64,000 nt of DNA from Methanobacterium spitsbergense (lineage in GTDB: Archaea > Methanobacteriota > Methanobacteria > Methanobacteriales > Methanobacteriaceae), in assembly GCF_019931065.1 (NCBI RefSeq), contig NZ_JAIOUQ010000003.1:124001-188000 (forward strand), given 5' to 3'. Under the pieces are notes generated by a model. That model searched no databases and was not told the DNA's origin. It saw only the letters and a list, made by a program, of their open reading frames with translations. The position numbers were made by a program, and so were the translations under genes. Position 1 is the first letter of the stretch. Each line of letters begins with the position of its first letter. Shown here in pieces: positions 1 to 9,185 of the stretch.

Positions 1-1127
1 TTTACATGTTTTTCTTTGATGTGGGGCATTACTATAACCCTTATGGCACGTGGATATGACGATTTGGAAACAGCCCATCCTAAATTTTCAAGCCTTCTAG
101 CCAGTTCATCAACAGATATGTCCTTTGATTTAAAAGCAACAATGTTTAACTGAGGTTCTGTCACCATTTCAAATCCGGATTCGATAATACCTTCATATAA
201 AAGCTTGGTTATTTCCATACATTGGTTTGAAACCTTCTTGTAACCTTCTCTTCCAAGATATTTCATAAGAGCCCATGTAGCAGCTGTTGAAGCACCCGTT
301 CTAGTTCCTACAATGGTGGACTGCCTATCTTCTGTAAGATATGGCGTTTCAATGCTCATTGCATCCAGATACTTTTTCTCACGAAAAAGAATTCCACCAG
401 TTGGTATTGGTGCAAGCCCCATTTTATGAGGATCTATTGTTATTGAACATACCCCTTTGAGTTTAAAATCAAATTTAGGAAATTCATAACCAATTTCAGT
501 TAAAAATGGAATAGAATATCCTCCAAATGCCGCATCAACATGAAGGTAAATATTATTTTCAAGACAAATATTTGATATATCTTCAACAGGATCAACTTTA
601 CCCAATTCAGTTGTTCCTGCAACAGCCACTACTGCAACAGTGTTCTTAGATAACATTTCCTCAATAGAATTAACATCCACCTTGTAGTTACTATCAAGTT
701 TTGCTTCCATAATATTCAAACAAAGCATGTCTGCTGCTTTTTTAAAAGAAAAATGTGCAGATTTAGGAACTATTATTTCAGGATCCTTTATTCCGGGATT
801 TTCTAGTTTAGCAGAATTTCTGGCAGCTCTCATTGCCATTATATTTGCTTCTGTTCCGCCAGTTATTATGTGACCATGAATATCTTGTTTACCCAAAAGA
901 TCGCCTAACAAAGTTATAACTTCATCTTCCATGGCTTTAGTTCCTTTAAAAAGACCAGGATCTCCTAAATTAGACTCCAAAAACATTTGATATGCCCTCA
1001 AGCCTACAGGATGGGGGCATGTACACATTGAGCCGAGTATTTTACCTGAACGATGTGTCATATCCTTCTTTTTAAACTCTTTAAGTTGCCTGAAAACTTC
1101 TGTTTTTGATATTCCCTTATCTTCCAT
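1..1127 (-). CDS. mfnA: L-tyrosine decarboxylase MfnA, 3' end missing
   Basis: PLP-dependent decarboxylase that makes tyramine from tyrosine for methanofuran; the family also accepts aspartate, giving beta-alanine for CoA. The reading frame runs to the left edge, so about 375 residues are present and perhaps 10-20 C-terminal residues are missing, judged against roughly 385-396 for the family. Group II decarboxylase features are visible: a GGTEAN substrate-pocket motif, HVDAAFGG with the PLP-binding Asp, and DPHKMG with the Schiff-base Lys. The start is ATG at 1127, behind AGGGGT. It lies downstream of ppsA on the same strand, separated by a terminator hairpin, so it probably has its own promoter. 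Identity is firm; substrate choice between Tyr and Asp is inferred from the family. Confidence 0.9.
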   Translation of the reverse strand, partial: MEDKGISKTEVFRQLKEFKKKDMTHRSGKILGSMCTCPHPVGLRAYQMFLESNLGDPGLFKGTKAMEDEVITLLGDLLGKQDIHGHIITGGTEANIMAMRAARNSAKLENPGIKDPEIIVPKSAHFSFKKAADMLCLNIMEAKLDSNYKVDVNSIEEMLSKNTVAVVAVAGTTELGKVDPVEDISNICLENNIYLHVDAAFGGYSIPFLTEIGYEFPKFDFKLKGVCSITIDPHKMGLAPIPTGGILFREKKYLDAMSIETPYLTEDRQSTIVGTRTGASTAATWALMKYLGREGYKKVSNQCMEITKLLYEGIIESGFEMVTEPQLNIVAFKSKDISVDELARRLENLGWAVSKSSYPRAIRVIVMPHIKEKHV

Positions 1128-1181
1128 GGTTACCCCTGAAAATATGTGAAAATAATAATATCTTTAAATTTCAAATCTAAA

Positions 1182-1210
1182 ATAAAAAAAAATATTGGAG
1201 TAGTTACTCC
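1182..1210 (-). terminator. Terminator after ppsA
   Basis: A perfect 6-bp stem GGAGTA-GT-TACTCC (1197-1210) lies just past the ppsA stop. On the minus strand it is followed by a run of about nine U residues (1182-1192). It separates ppsA from mfnA. Confidence 0.6.
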
Positions 1211-1223
1211 TTAATTTAAAATT

Positions 1224-3524
1224 CTACTCTTGCAAGACTTTTCTTGCTGCTTTGAGTACTAGCTTCTTTTCAACTCTTGCAACAACTTCTCTAACAGTTG
1301 CAACAGCATCTGTATTGGCAGATACACTTGTAATTCCAAGTTCTACCAGTTGTTCAACAATGTCAGGCATGCTTCCTGCTTGCCCACATATGCTTGTTTT
1401 AACACCTGCTTTGTTACACTCCTTGATTACCATTGCAATTAACTTCATAACTGCAGGATGTCTCTCAGAATAAAGTCCCGCCACGTTTTCATTGTTACGA
1501 TCTATTGCAAGTGTGTATTGTGTTAAATCGTTTGTTCCGAAACTAACAAAATCAATTCCCTCAGCAATGAAGTCTTCAATTGTTAGAGCAGCTCCGGGAG
1601 TTTCAACCATTATACCCCATTCTATATTCTTTTGAGGTTTCAATCCAACTTCTCTTGCTATTTTCTTGGCTTCCTTAAGCTCATCTGGATGTTGAACCAA
1701 TGGAAGCATAACACCTATGTTGGTATATCCCTCTTCATGGAGTTTTTTTATTGCTTTAAACTCAGCTTTCAATATTTCAGGTTCATCTAGTTCCCTTCTA
1801 ATACCCCTCCAACCCAACATAGGATTGTGTTCGTATGGTTCATTTTCTCCACCATCAAGCGACTTAAATTCATCAGTAGGAGCATCTAATGTTCTGTACC
1901 ATACTGTTTTGGGATAAAATGCATCTGCAACCTTTAAAATATTTTCAACAAGAGCTTTGACAAGTTCTTCTTCCCTACCTTCAATAATGAACTTTTTAGG
2001 GTGCACACCCAAAGCCAACATCATGTGCTCTGTTCTAAGCAAACCTACACCATCAGCACCTGTCTCCGAAGCTTTTTTAGCTGCTTCGGGCATACTAACA
2101 TTTACTTTAACTTCTGTTACTGTTAAAATTGATTGATTTTGGATAACTGTAGCTGTTGATCCATTTGCTGTGGAATCCTTTTTATCTGTTTTCAACTTTC
2201 CTTCATATACAAATCCCTTGCTTCCATCAAGGGTTACAACAGAATTTTCTTTCAGAATCTTACTTCCATCACCTGTACCAACTACACATGGTATTCCAAG
2301 TTCTCTTGATACTATTGCTGCGTGGCAAGTAACTCCACCTTCGTCAGTTATAATACCATCTGCCCTTTTCATTGCAGGAACCATATCTGGCGTTGTCATC
2401 ACAGTAACTAATATGTCACCCTTTTCTATTTTATCGAGCTCATCAGTATTTCGTACGATTTTTACTGCCCCAGATGCCATACCTGGGCTTGCTCCAAGTC
2501 CTTTAGCGATTATTATCCTTTCTTCAGATTCTTGTTCAGATTTGGATTCACAGTTGTCCTTGCCAAGTGTTGTTACAGGCCTTGATTGTAGCATGTAAAT
2601 TTTACCACCTTCAATTGCCCACTCTGTGTCTTGAGGGAAATTATAATGATTTTGAATTCTTTTTCCAAGTTGAGCAAGTTGTGTTATCTCATCATTACTT
2701 AAAACACGTTTCTCACGAAGATCTTCTGGTACATCAACCTTTACTGTGTATCCTGTATCAGGGTCACGATCAAACATTACCTTCTTATCGCTGATCTTGT
2801 AATCAAGAATCTCATTTTTTTCTTTGTCGTACCAGCAAGTATCAGGTGTCACTGTTCCTGAAACAACTCCTTCCCCTAAACCCCATGCTGCCTCTATGAG
2901 AATCTTTTCTTCTCCAGTTGATGGGTGTACAGTAAACATTACTCCTGCTTTTTCTGCATTAACCATTTCCTGAACAACCACTGCTATGTAAACTTTAGAA
3001 TGGTCGAAATCATTTTCTTCACGATAAAATATTGCACGTGATTCAAAAAGAGATGCCCAACATTTTTGAACATATTCAACAACATCTTCGCTACCCCTTA
3101 TGTTAAGATAGGTATCTTGTTGACCAGCAAAAGATGCTTCCGGCAAGTCTTCTGCAGTTGCAGAGGATCTGATTGCTACAAAAACATCATCTTTACCAAT
3201 TCGATGGCATAATGCATTGTATGCTTCGATTATGATGGTTTTGATCTCATCTGGCATCGTTGTTTCGGTTATTATTTTTTTGATCTTAACAGCTGATGCC
3301 TGAAGTTCTTTGTTTTTGTTGACGTCAAGAGCATCAAGAATGTCCATTATTTCATCGAAGATCCCTGTTTCTTTTATAAATTGATCGTAGGTTTTGGATG
3401 TGACGACAAATCCGGGAGGTACCGGTATCCCTGCATGAGTTAATTCTCCGAGGTTTGCGCCTTTTCCGCCTGCTACTGCAACATCTTCCTTTCTCAGTTC
3501 TTCAAAAAATTCGACATGCTTCAT
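1224..3524 (-). CDS. ppsA: Phosphoenolpyruvate synthase
   Basis: Cytoplasmic enzyme converting pyruvate and ATP to PEP, AMP and Pi, the gluconeogenic entry step in autotrophic methanogens. At 766 residues it has the normal three parts: an N-terminal ATP-grasp domain (about 1-330, with GGKGANLGEL at 19-28 and RSSATAEDLP near 120); the swivelling phosphohistidine domain (about 340-450, GGVTCHAAIVSRELG with the phosphorylated His401); and a C-terminal TIM barrel (about 470-766) with GLLRTEHM and the proton-donor region ICGQAG. A Glu/Ser-rich linker near 325-336 joins the first two domains. The start is ATG behind GAGTGTTAGC. It begins 22 nt after rpl10e on the same strand, so co-transcription is likely. 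PEP is also the substrate for the first step of coenzyme M synthesis. Confidence 0.96.
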   Translation of the reverse strand: MKHVEFFEELRKEDVAVAGGKGANLGELTHAGIPVPPGFVVTSKTYDQFIKETGIFDEIMDILDALDVNKNKELQASAVKIKKIITETTMPDEIKTIIIEAYNALCHRIGKDDVFVAIRSSATAEDLPEASFAGQQDTYLNIRGSEDVVEYVQKCWASLFESRAIFYREENDFDHSKVYIAVVVQEMVNAEKAGVMFTVHPSTGEEKILIEAAWGLGEGVVSGTVTPDTCWYDKEKNEILDYKISDKKVMFDRDPDTGYTVKVDVPEDLREKRVLSNDEITQLAQLGKRIQNHYNFPQDTEWAIEGGKIYMLQSRPVTTLGKDNCESKSEQESEERIIIAKGLGASPGMASGAVKIVRNTDELDKIEKGDILVTVMTTPDMVPAMKRADGIITDEGGVTCHAAIVSRELGIPCVVGTGDGSKILKENSVVTLDGSKGFVYEGKLKTDKKDSTANGSTATVIQNQSILTVTEVKVNVSMPEAAKKASETGADGVGLLRTEHMMLALGVHPKKFIIEGREEELVKALVENILKVADAFYPKTVWYRTLDAPTDEFKSLDGGENEPYEHNPMLGWRGIRRELDEPEILKAEFKAIKKLHEEGYTNIGVMLPLVQHPDELKEAKKIAREVGLKPQKNIEWGIMVETPGAALTIEDFIAEGIDFVSFGTNDLTQYTLAIDRNNENVAGLYSERHPAVMKLIAMVIKECNKAGVKTSICGQAGSMPDIVEQLVELGITSVSANTDAVATVREVVARVEKKLVLKAARKVLQE

Positions 3525-3546
3525 GCTAACACTCTTTTTATTATTT

Positions 3547-4029
3547 TTATTTAACTAGTTCTGAGCCTTCTTCAACTTCAATTCTACATGTTACTGGAAA
3601 CTTCATTGCTGCTCTTCTTAAAGATTCTTTAGCGTCTTTAAAGTTCCTTTTGTTAGTATAAATAGTTAAAACCTTTTGATTTGGTTTTACAATTGCAACA
3701 GAGCTTACAGCTTTACCGAATGCCTTCCTCATACCATCCTGTACCCTATCAGCACCTGCTCCAGTAGCCATTGGATTTTCCCTTACTATATGATGAGGGT
3801 AAACCCTTATCTTCAAATGATAACCCATCCTTCCGGCTTTTCTCTGCATGTACCTGTTTGAAGCTATCCTAGCTGCTTCAAGTGCATTGTGAGATAACTG
3901 TGCTGCTTCTTTGACAACCAACGTTACTTTTAAAGGGAACTCAGCTGAGAGGTTGCCCATATCATATTGAACTATTCTTGAACCTGGAATTTTCCTGATG
4001 TAATCTTTTCTAGTATATGCTCTAACCAT
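3547..4029 (-). CDS. rpl10e: Large ribosomal subunit protein uL16 (archaeal L10e)
   Basis: Ribosomal protein of the 50S subunit, the archaeal/eukaryotic L10e counterpart of bacterial L16, which binds 23S rRNA near the A site. The full-length 160-residue product shows the family's typical start [19 protein letters not shown] and the conserved stretch [13 protein letters not shown], followed by the [15 protein letters not shown] region. The start is ATG behind a strong AGGAGGA at 4036-4042. A TATA-like element at 4083-4091 predicts a leader of about 30 nt. It heads a minus-strand pair with ppsA. Confidence 0.97.
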   Translation of the reverse strand: MVRAYTRKDYIRKIPGSRIVQYDMGNLSAEFPLKVTLVVKEAAQLSHNALEAARIASNRYMQRKAGRMGYHLKIRVYPHHIVRENPMATGAGADRVQDGMRKAFGKAVSSVAIVKPNQKVLTIYTNKRNFKDAKESLRRAAMKFPVTCRIEVEEGSELVK

Positions 4030-4082
4030 AAATAATCCTCCTTTCTAGAAAGTTTAGTCTATAAGTATAATAAACGTTGCCC

Positions 4083-4091
4083 TATAATATA
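4083..4091 (-). promoter_or_regulatory. TATA box of rpl10e
   Basis: Minus-strand TATATTATA lies about 54 nt upstream of the rpl10e start, which would place transcription start near 4058 and leave a leader of about 30 nt with the GGAGG site. Judged by position and composition only. Confidence 0.45.
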
Positions 4092-4118
4092 CCCATGTTA
4101 AAATATAACTCCATTTTC

Positions 4119-4128
4119 CTATAAAAAA
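4119..4128 (+). promoter_or_regulatory. TATA box of the cooC-like gene
   Basis: CTATAAAAAA lies about 40 nt upstream of the first ATG. Expected initiation near 4145-4150 leaves a very short leader with no clear ribosome site beyond GTGAG. Confidence 0.4.
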
Positions 4129-4159
4129 CATCAAATATATCAATCAACAGGATCGTGAG

Positions 4160-4945
4160 ATGATGAAAATTGCAATAACTGGAAAAGGAGGGGTTGGAAA
4201 AACAACCCTTTCGGGCACATTGGCATGTTTATTTTCACAGACTTATAAAGTATTCGCTATCGATGCAGACCCAGATATGAACCTGGCATCCAGCCTTGGA
4301 ATACACACTAAAATAACCCCAATATCAAAGATGAGGGACCTTATAAAAGAAAGGACAGGTGCAGAACCTGGATCATCATTTGGAGAGGTTTTTAAGATAA
4401 ATCCCAGGATATCTGACCTTCCGGAATCTCTTTCAATAAATTACGATGAAAATGGCAAGCTAAAGCTCCTTGTAATGGGTACAGTTGATAAAGGGGGAGA
4501 AGGGTGTGTATGTCCTGCTTCAGTACTTTTAAAGGCATTAATGCGGAATCTTATTCTTAAAAAAGATGAGATGATTATATTGGATATGGAAGCAGGAGTT
4601 GAACATCTCGGAAGAAAAACAGCGGAAGCTGTTGATATAATGATAATCGTTGTTGAACCTGGACTCAAATCACTTGAAACTGCTGAACGAATTAAAAGAC
4701 TTGCAAGGGATATTGGTATAAAAGAGATAGTTTGTATAGTTAACAAGATTTCAAGTTTAGACGAAGACCAATTTGTAAGATCTAAGCTTGAAGATTTGGG
4801 AATTAAAATTATTGGAACCATACCCCGTGACCCATTAGTTGTTAAGGCAGATATGGATGGTAAAGCACTTGTTGATTATCCTGATTCTGAAGCACTGGCT
4901 GCTATAAAGAACATTAGTAAAAACATACTTGAATGGAATGGATAG
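4160..4945 (+). CDS. cooC: CooC-like nickel-insertion ATPase
   Basis: MinD/ParA-type P-loop ATPase of the CooC family, whose studied members help insert nickel into carbon monoxide dehydrogenase. The 261-residue product has the deviant Walker A motif GKGGVGKTT at 8-16, AIDADPDMN (34-41), and a CVC pair (Cys116, Cys118) after GGEG. This matches the CXC metal-binding pair that bridges the CooC dimer. ATG codons at 4160 and 4163 are both possible starts. No CODH gene lies in the window, so the client is not shown; CODH/ACS elsewhere in the genome is the best guess. A CooT-like gene lies 3.9 kb downstream on the same strand. Other MinD-like maturation roles cannot be excluded. Confidence 0.8.
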   Translation: MMKIAITGKGGVGKTTLSGTLACLFSQTYKVFAIDADPDMNLASSLGIHTKITPISKMRDLIKERTGAEPGSSFGEVFKINPRISDLPESLSINYDENGKLKLLVMGTVDKGGEGCVCPASVLLKALMRNLILKKDEMIILDMEAGVEHLGRKTAEAVDIMIIVVEPGLKSLETAERIKRLARDIGIKEIVCIVNKISSLDEDQFVRSKLEDLGIKIIGTIPRDPLVVKADMDGKALVDYPDSEALAAIKNISKNILEWNG

Positions 4946-4996
4946 AACAGCTTTCTATCGTTTTGGAATAAGATAAATTATAAGGATAAGCATATT

Positions 4997-5224
4997 ATGA
5001 ATATCAAAGTTATCATAAAATTCAAATATAAAAATGAAGAAATTGCAGAAATTGCCTATAAATCCCTGGAACCTGACAACATTGGATATATAAATTCTTC
5101 TATCCATGGTAATTATTTTATCTGTAGTTTAAATGGCGATTCAATAGGCACAATCCTTGCGACTGCTGATGATCTGGTTTTCTGCGAAACAATGGTTGAA
5201 AAGATTTCGGAATTAAGGGTATAA
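4997..5224 (+). CDS. pcc1: KEOPS complex subunit Pcc1
   Basis: Small dimerisation subunit of the KEOPS complex, which makes the t6A modification at A37 of ANN-decoding tRNAs together with Kae1, Bud32 and Cgi121. The 75-residue length and the layout fit the Pcc1/CTAG fold: an N-terminal strand with KVIIKFKY, a helix EEIAEIAYKSLEPDN, two central strands, and a long C-terminal helix starting near DDLVFCETMVEKI. The start is ATG behind AAGGAT. It follows the cooC-like gene by about 50 nt. The other KEOPS genes are not nearby, as is common. Identification rests on length and fold pattern. Confidence 0.75.
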   Translation: MNIKVIIKFKYKNEEIAEIAYKSLEPDNIGYINSSIHGNYFICSLNGDSIGTILATADDLVFCETMVEKISELRV

Positions 5225-5265
5225 TAAATCATCAATTATAAAATTTAATTTTAGGAGAAGTAACA

Positions 5266-5421
5266 ATGATCAATCTCAAAAATTTGATGGTTGGTTTTGG
5301 ATTTGTTCTAATAGTTCTAATATTTATGATACAAAAAATCAGAATTAGATCTGCCCATAAAAAAAAGATTATTGAAATTAAAAACAGAAGAAAAAAGAAA
5401 AGAAAGAAAAATATGAAGTAA
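5266..5421 (+). CDS. 51-residue single-span membrane protein
   Basis: Short open frame with a good ribosome site (AGGAGA at 5253-5258, 7 nt before ATG), 41 nt after pcc1 and probably in its operon. The product has one hydrophobic segment (about residues 8-24, LMVGFGFVLIVLIFMI) followed by a strongly basic tail dense in Lys and Arg. By the positive-inside rule the tail should be cytoplasmic. It ends only 3 nt before the convergent FKBP gene. I do not recognise a family. A basic cytoplasmic tail could bind RNA, ribosomes or lipid head groups, but nothing here decides that. Coding status rests on the ribosome site and the amphipathic composition. Confidence 0.6.
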   Translation: MINLKNLMVGFGFVLIVLIFMIQKIRIRSAHKKKIIEIKNRRKKKRKKNMK

Positions 5422-5424
5422 TAT

Positions 5425-6261
5425 CTATTCCTTTTTCTCTTCTTCAGGTAAAACTTCTTCTGCTATTTCTTCAGCTTCAACCTTTTCAACAGCTTCTTCA
5501 AGTGCTTCTTCAGCAATAACCTCTTCGGCTATTTCTGCTGCTTCTGCTGCTTCTTCTACTTTTTTCTCGAAGACATCGACGAATTCAACTTTTTCAATGT
5601 TTTCCATGTTCTCCCAGATATCTCTGGCTATTCTAAACCTTGCAAATGTAATGTCCATGTAAGGTTTTTTATCGAACTTGGCCATTTCATCCATTGCTAT
5701 TTTGACCACTCCATCGATTATTTGTATGTCGTGTTTTTCAGAGTCGATGTTAGGTGCTGTGTAATGAAGTTCTATCATGCTTTTGATCTTCTCAACATCA
5801 TCATCAATAACCTTAATGACTTTTATGTCGTATTCTAGATTTTTTCCTGCAAGTTCATGATTGAAGTCTACTCTAACCCTTCCACCACTTACACTTCTAA
5901 TTATTCCAGTTGTTCCGTCGGATGTAATTGCCATTCCAACTTCGGGTTTCATTCCCTGTTTCTTGAATTCTCCCATAGGTATTAGCTGTAAGAGTTTTGG
6001 ATCTCTTAATCCAAATCCTTCTTCAGGAGTTATATCTACTTTTTTCTCTTCTCCTTCTTTCATACCTACAAGTGCTTCGTCTAATCCCTTTAAAACGTGT
6101 CCTCCACCAACTACTATTGGTATTGCACCATAAGTTTTAGCATCTAATTTTATACCTGCTTCTTCCGCCACATTTTCATCGGTTGTGTCAAAGACGTTGC
6201 CTGTCTCCTGAACCTTTCCTGTATACTCAAGTCTTATAAAATCTCCTTCTTTCACTGCCAT
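5425..6261 (-). CDS. FKBP-type peptidyl-prolyl isomerase, long archaeal type
   Basis: Peptidyl-prolyl cis-trans isomerase and chaperone of the SlyD-like FKBP group. In 278 residues there are an N-terminal FKBP domain ([22 protein letters not shown], then [20 protein letters not shown]), an inserted IF chaperone domain (about 90-150, with [20 protein letters not shown]), and an extra C-terminal region typical of long archaeal FKBPs. The last 45 or so residues are almost all Glu, Ala and Val, a very acidic low-complexity tail. The start is ATG behind CAGGAGG. It overlaps the upstream nucleotidyltransferase gene by 10 nt, so the two are translationally coupled. Confidence 0.92.
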   Translation of the reverse strand: MAVKEGDFIRLEYTGKVQETGNVFDTTDENVAEEAGIKLDAKTYGAIPIVVGGGHVLKGLDEALVGMKEGEEKKVDITPEEGFGLRDPKLLQLIPMGEFKKQGMKPEVGMAITSDGTTGIIRSVSGGRVRVDFNHELAGKNLEYDIKVIKVIDDDVEKIKSMIELHYTAPNIDSEKHDIQIIDGVVKIAMDEMAKFDKKPYMDITFARFRIARDIWENMENIEKVEFVDVFEKKVEEAAEAAEIAEEVIAEEALEEAVEKVEAEEIAEEVLPEEEKKE

Positions 6262-7349
6262 ATCTCTAGCCTCCTGTGTGGTATTCTTTTTCGAAATTCA
6301 TTTAGAACTTCTTTATTTTTATATTTCAATATACGTATAACAGATGGGTATCTGTCTATATAGTTATGTACACCCTCCTTAAAAATACCCGCCTCGATTG
6401 ATGACATAACCCTGTTTTTAAAGTGTCTGCTGAAACCCTGAGAAATAGATTTTTCAACATCTAAAAGGCAATTAAAGGGCCTGTTCTTTATTAAAGCTTT
6501 TACAGTAATATCATCAATCAATGGAAGGGATTTAAGTTCTTGAATGTTGCTATTATTCACCCTTTCGAGTATTCCATCAACATCCCTTAAGTTGTCCAAA
6601 GGTGCATGACCATTATCAATTTCTCTAATAAGAACTTCAATTGTTTCAGGAGGTAACATATCTGTAACAGATTCCAGATCACCCAAAACAACTGCCTCCC
6701 TTATTTTAGTGCCACTAACACCTTCAACGCGCTTCACAAATATAAATTTATCAGTGAAATCAAAATCAATCTTTTTAAGGGACTTTGATAATGAAACTAT
6801 TACATAATTGTCTTCATCAAGTTTTCCCTGAAGAAGAACTTCCTTTGTTTCCATATCAACAATTTTATATGGTTTAGGTGCTACGCCATTTCCATTGCTT
6901 ATTCTTTTGAGTATCTTTTCATATCCTGGAAATGGTCTGTAACCACGAGGAATGTAATCAGCATCAAGAGCCTTAAAAGTCTTTGCAAGACATAATGTAT
7001 ACTGACCCGAACCCATTATCCCCATCGGGGGTCCTTCAATTACAATATCTGCTCCTGCTGCTATTGCGGTTTCAGCACGAGCTTCACGTGTCATAATATA
7101 AGGAAGGCCCCTGCCACTTCTCTCCAATGGCCCTGGTACAACAGCAACAAATAAACCTTCTGGAATCTGGTTTTTTGCTTGGATCATGCAAAATTTATGG
7201 CCTAGATGTAGTGGAGAGTACTCTGTAAAATCTGCAATTATCTTCACATCACCTTCAACAGATCCATAAATTGGTTCCCTTTTAATATCGTTATTTAAAA
7301 GTTTTCTATCTCTATCCAAAATTTTTTGGACGAATTTTTTACATTCCAA
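6252..7349 (-). CDS. TmcAL-like HIGH-family nucleotidyltransferase
   Basis: Predicted nucleotidyltransferase of the HIGH superfamily. Residues about 35-60 read [18 protein letters not shown], with HLGH as the HIGH-type nucleotide-binding motif. [10 protein letters not shown] near residue 210 corresponds to the family's second motif (ISSTxIR-like). The overall plan resembles TmcAL (COG1323), which makes N4-acetylcytidine at tRNA-Met position 34 from acetate and ATP. The C-terminal part (about 260-365) is helical and basic. The start is TTG at 7349 behind GGGGT. It sits upstream of and overlaps the FKBP gene. Archaea usually make this acetylcytidine with TmcA, so a different substrate is possible. 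Fold confident, reaction not. Confidence 0.6.
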   Translation of the reverse strand: MECKKFVQKILDRDRKLLNNDIKREPIYGSVEGDVKIIADFTEYSPLHLGHKFCMIQAKNQIPEGLFVAVVPGPLERSGRGLPYIMTREARAETAIAAGADIVIEGPPMGIMGSGQYTLCLAKTFKALDADYIPRGYRPFPGYEKILKRISNGNGVAPKPYKIVDMETKEVLLQGKLDEDNYVIVSLSKSLKKIDFDFTDKFIFVKRVEGVSGTKIREAVVLGDLESVTDMLPPETIEVLIREIDNGHAPLDNLRDVDGILERVNNSNIQELKSLPLIDDITVKALIKNRPFNCLLDVEKSISQGFSRHFKNRVMSSIEAGIFKEGVHNYIDRYPSVIRILKYKNKEVLNEFRKRIPHRRLEIWQ

Positions 7350-7424
7350 ATTGAATTACCCCAATTACTTTGTATATATTTAATATGTTTCTATCATAAT
7401 AATGGTTCATAGGATCAAAAGATA

Positions 7425-7434
7425 AAAATATAAT
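7425..7434 (+). promoter_or_regulatory. TATA box of pyrC
   Basis: AAAATATAAT lies about 30 nt upstream of the pyrC ATG, so the transcript should begin only a few bases before the start codon, close to the GGTGT ribosome site. Confidence 0.4.
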
Positions 7435-7462
7435 AGAGAAGATATGATTATTTGGTGTAAAA

Positions 7463-8761
7463 ATGCTTGATCTCTGCCTTTCAAATTGTAAAATTGCTCC
7501 TGAAAACATTGAATATTCAATAGGAATTAATGATGGAAAAATTGTTTCCATCAAAAGGAGTACTATCAAAGCAAAAAAAACTATTGAACTAAATGGTAAA
7601 ATAGTTTTACCTGGATTAATTGATGCCCATGTGCACTTGAGAGACCCAGGATTTACCTATAAAGAAGATTTCAGATCTGGAACAACTGCTGCTGCTGGAG
7701 GCGGTTTTACAACTGTCCTGGACATGCCCAATACAAAACCTCCAACAAACACTGCCAAAACATTCAAGAACAAAATTAGACTAGGAGAAAATAAAAGTCT
7801 TGTTGACTTTGGTTTACATGCAGGGGCAGATAATCCAGAACAGATAAAAAAACTTGCAGCCCTCAAACCAGCTTCATTTAAAATTTTCATGGATCTGTTT
7901 GATGATGATTTTTTAATGAATATATTCGGTGAACTATCGGATTTACCCGAAATTGACGGCATTAAAACCGTTGTTTCACTACATGCGGAAGATAAGGAAA
8001 TTGTAAATCGATACACAAATATGGTAAAATCCAAGGAAAATTTGAATCCAATTGCATATGTGGATGCAAGACCACCATTAGCCGAAGAGATTGCAGTATC
8101 CAAAGCCATATTATTAGCCAAAGAATTCAATTTGAAGATGCATGTGTGCCATGCGAGTACTAAAAAATCTTTAAACCTAATAAAAAAAGCTAAATTTGAT
8201 GGATGTAATATTACATCAGAAGTTACTCCACATCATTTGTTTTTAGATTCAAGCTACATTGAACAATTTGGAAACTTTGCAAAAACCAATCCCCCACTCA
8301 GAAACAAGGCAAATAAAATAAATCTAATTGATCTTTATAATGTGGACATTATTGGAACAGATCATGCCCCGCACACAATTTCAGAAAAAGAAGAAAATAT
8401 TTGGAATGCACCACCTGGAATCCCTGGGTTAGAAACTGCCCTCCCACTTATTTTAACCCAAATAAATAGGGGTAAAACATCATTTGAAATGCTGAAAAAG
8501 CTCCTATGTGAAAATCCTGCCGAAATATTTAACCTTAAAAATAAGGGATTTATAAAGGAAGGAATGGACGCGGATTTTGTTGTAGTTGACATGAAAAAGG
8601 AAGATATAATAAATCCTGATAATTTCTACTCAAAGGCCCATTATTCTCCATTTAAAGGTCAAAAAGTACAGGGATTACCAATCATGACAATTTTAAGAGG
8701 TGAAATTGTAATGAAAGAAGGCGAAGTTTATGAAACCAACGGAAAATTTGTTTACAGTTAA
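7463..8761 (+). CDS. pyrC: Dihydroorotase
   Basis: Zinc amidohydrolase interconverting carbamoyl aspartate and dihydroorotate in pyrimidine synthesis. The 432-residue product is a class I enzyme: DAHVHLRDPGF near 53-63 carries the HxH metal ligands, VCHAST near 230 and SEVTPHH near 253 carry further His ligands, and GTDHAPH near 299 carries the catalytic Asp. PGIPGLETALPL follows, as expected for dihydroorotase rather than hydantoinase. The start is ATG at 7463 behind GGTGT. It is divergent from the TmcAL-like gene and followed after 46 nt by the CooT-like gene. Confidence 0.95.
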   Translation: MLDLCLSNCKIAPENIEYSIGINDGKIVSIKRSTIKAKKTIELNGKIVLPGLIDAHVHLRDPGFTYKEDFRSGTTAAAGGGFTTVLDMPNTKPPTNTAKTFKNKIRLGENKSLVDFGLHAGADNPEQIKKLAALKPASFKIFMDLFDDDFLMNIFGELSDLPEIDGIKTVVSLHAEDKEIVNRYTNMVKSKENLNPIAYVDARPPLAEEIAVSKAILLAKEFNLKMHVCHASTKKSLNLIKKAKFDGCNITSEVTPHHLFLDSSYIEQFGNFAKTNPPLRNKANKINLIDLYNVDIIGTDHAPHTISEKEENIWNAPPGIPGLETALPLILTQINRGKTSFEMLKKLLCENPAEIFNLKNKGFIKEGMDADFVVVDMKKEDIINPDNFYSKAHYSPFKGQKVQGLPIMTILRGEIVMKEGEVYETNGKFVYS

Positions 8762-8807
8762 AATTAACTTAATTTGTATTATATAAAAAAAATTGAATGG
8801 TGATAAA

Positions 8808-8987
8808 ATGTGCGAATCCACTGTTTATTCAATAGATGGAACAAAAATAATGGAAGATGTTTTAAACATTAAAATAAATGGCAATAATATAGAATTAATG
8901 GATATTCTAAACACGAAAAAAGATATTAATGGAACCATAGTAGAGATAGACTTGGATAAACATGGAATATACATTGATTTAAAATAA
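8808..8987 (+). CDS. CooT-like nickel-binding protein
   Basis: The 59-residue product begins MCESTVY, the hallmark of the CooT family, in which Cys2 coordinates nickel in a homodimer. The rest fits the small beta-barrel: EDVLNIKINGNNIELMDIL, then a loop and GTIVEIDLDKHGIYIDL. CooT is a nickel chaperone studied in CO dehydrogenase maturation; methanogens also carry copies away from CODH genes. I chose ATG at 8808, just after GGTGAT, rather than TTG at 8793, because Met-Cys at the N-terminus is the functional feature. It is 46 nt after pyrC, possibly co-transcribed. With the CooC-like gene upstream this makes two nickel-maturation candidates in 5 kb, close to the mvh nickel hydrogenase genes. 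Confidence 0.75.
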   Translation: MCESTVYSIDGTKIMEDVLNIKINGNNIELMDILNTKKDINGTIVEIDLDKHGIYIDLK

Positions 8988-9135
8988 TCAAATCCAAATT
9001 TTTAATAAATTAATTTTTTTCCATTACCCAATCTAATATTTTCTTTAATTATATCCAAACTAGTATTTTGGTCTTATTTCAAAAAGAGTAATATTTCCAG
9101 ATTTGCTATAATTTTATTATATTCATTATATTTTC

Positions 9136-9174
9136 TAAAAAAATAAAAAAAGGGTTTGGTGGATAAATTCCACC
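9136..9174 (-). terminator. Terminator of the mvh operon
   Basis: A perfect 6-bp stem GGTGGA-N5-TCCACC (9158-9174) sits just downstream of the mvhB stop. On the minus strand it is followed by CCC and a long U-rich run (9136-9151). It also lies in the gap facing the convergent CooT-like gene. Confidence 0.65.
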
Positions 9175-9185
9175 TTATAAAAAAC

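Noticed and set aside
2170..2598. Long plus-strand frame opposite ppsA
   Set aside because: Antisense shadow of a conserved enzyme gene; Ser/Pro-rich composition typical of reversed codons, no ribosome site.
7339..7569. Minus-strand frame across the pyrC start
   Set aside because: It runs across the pyrC promoter and N-terminus and has no ribosome site.
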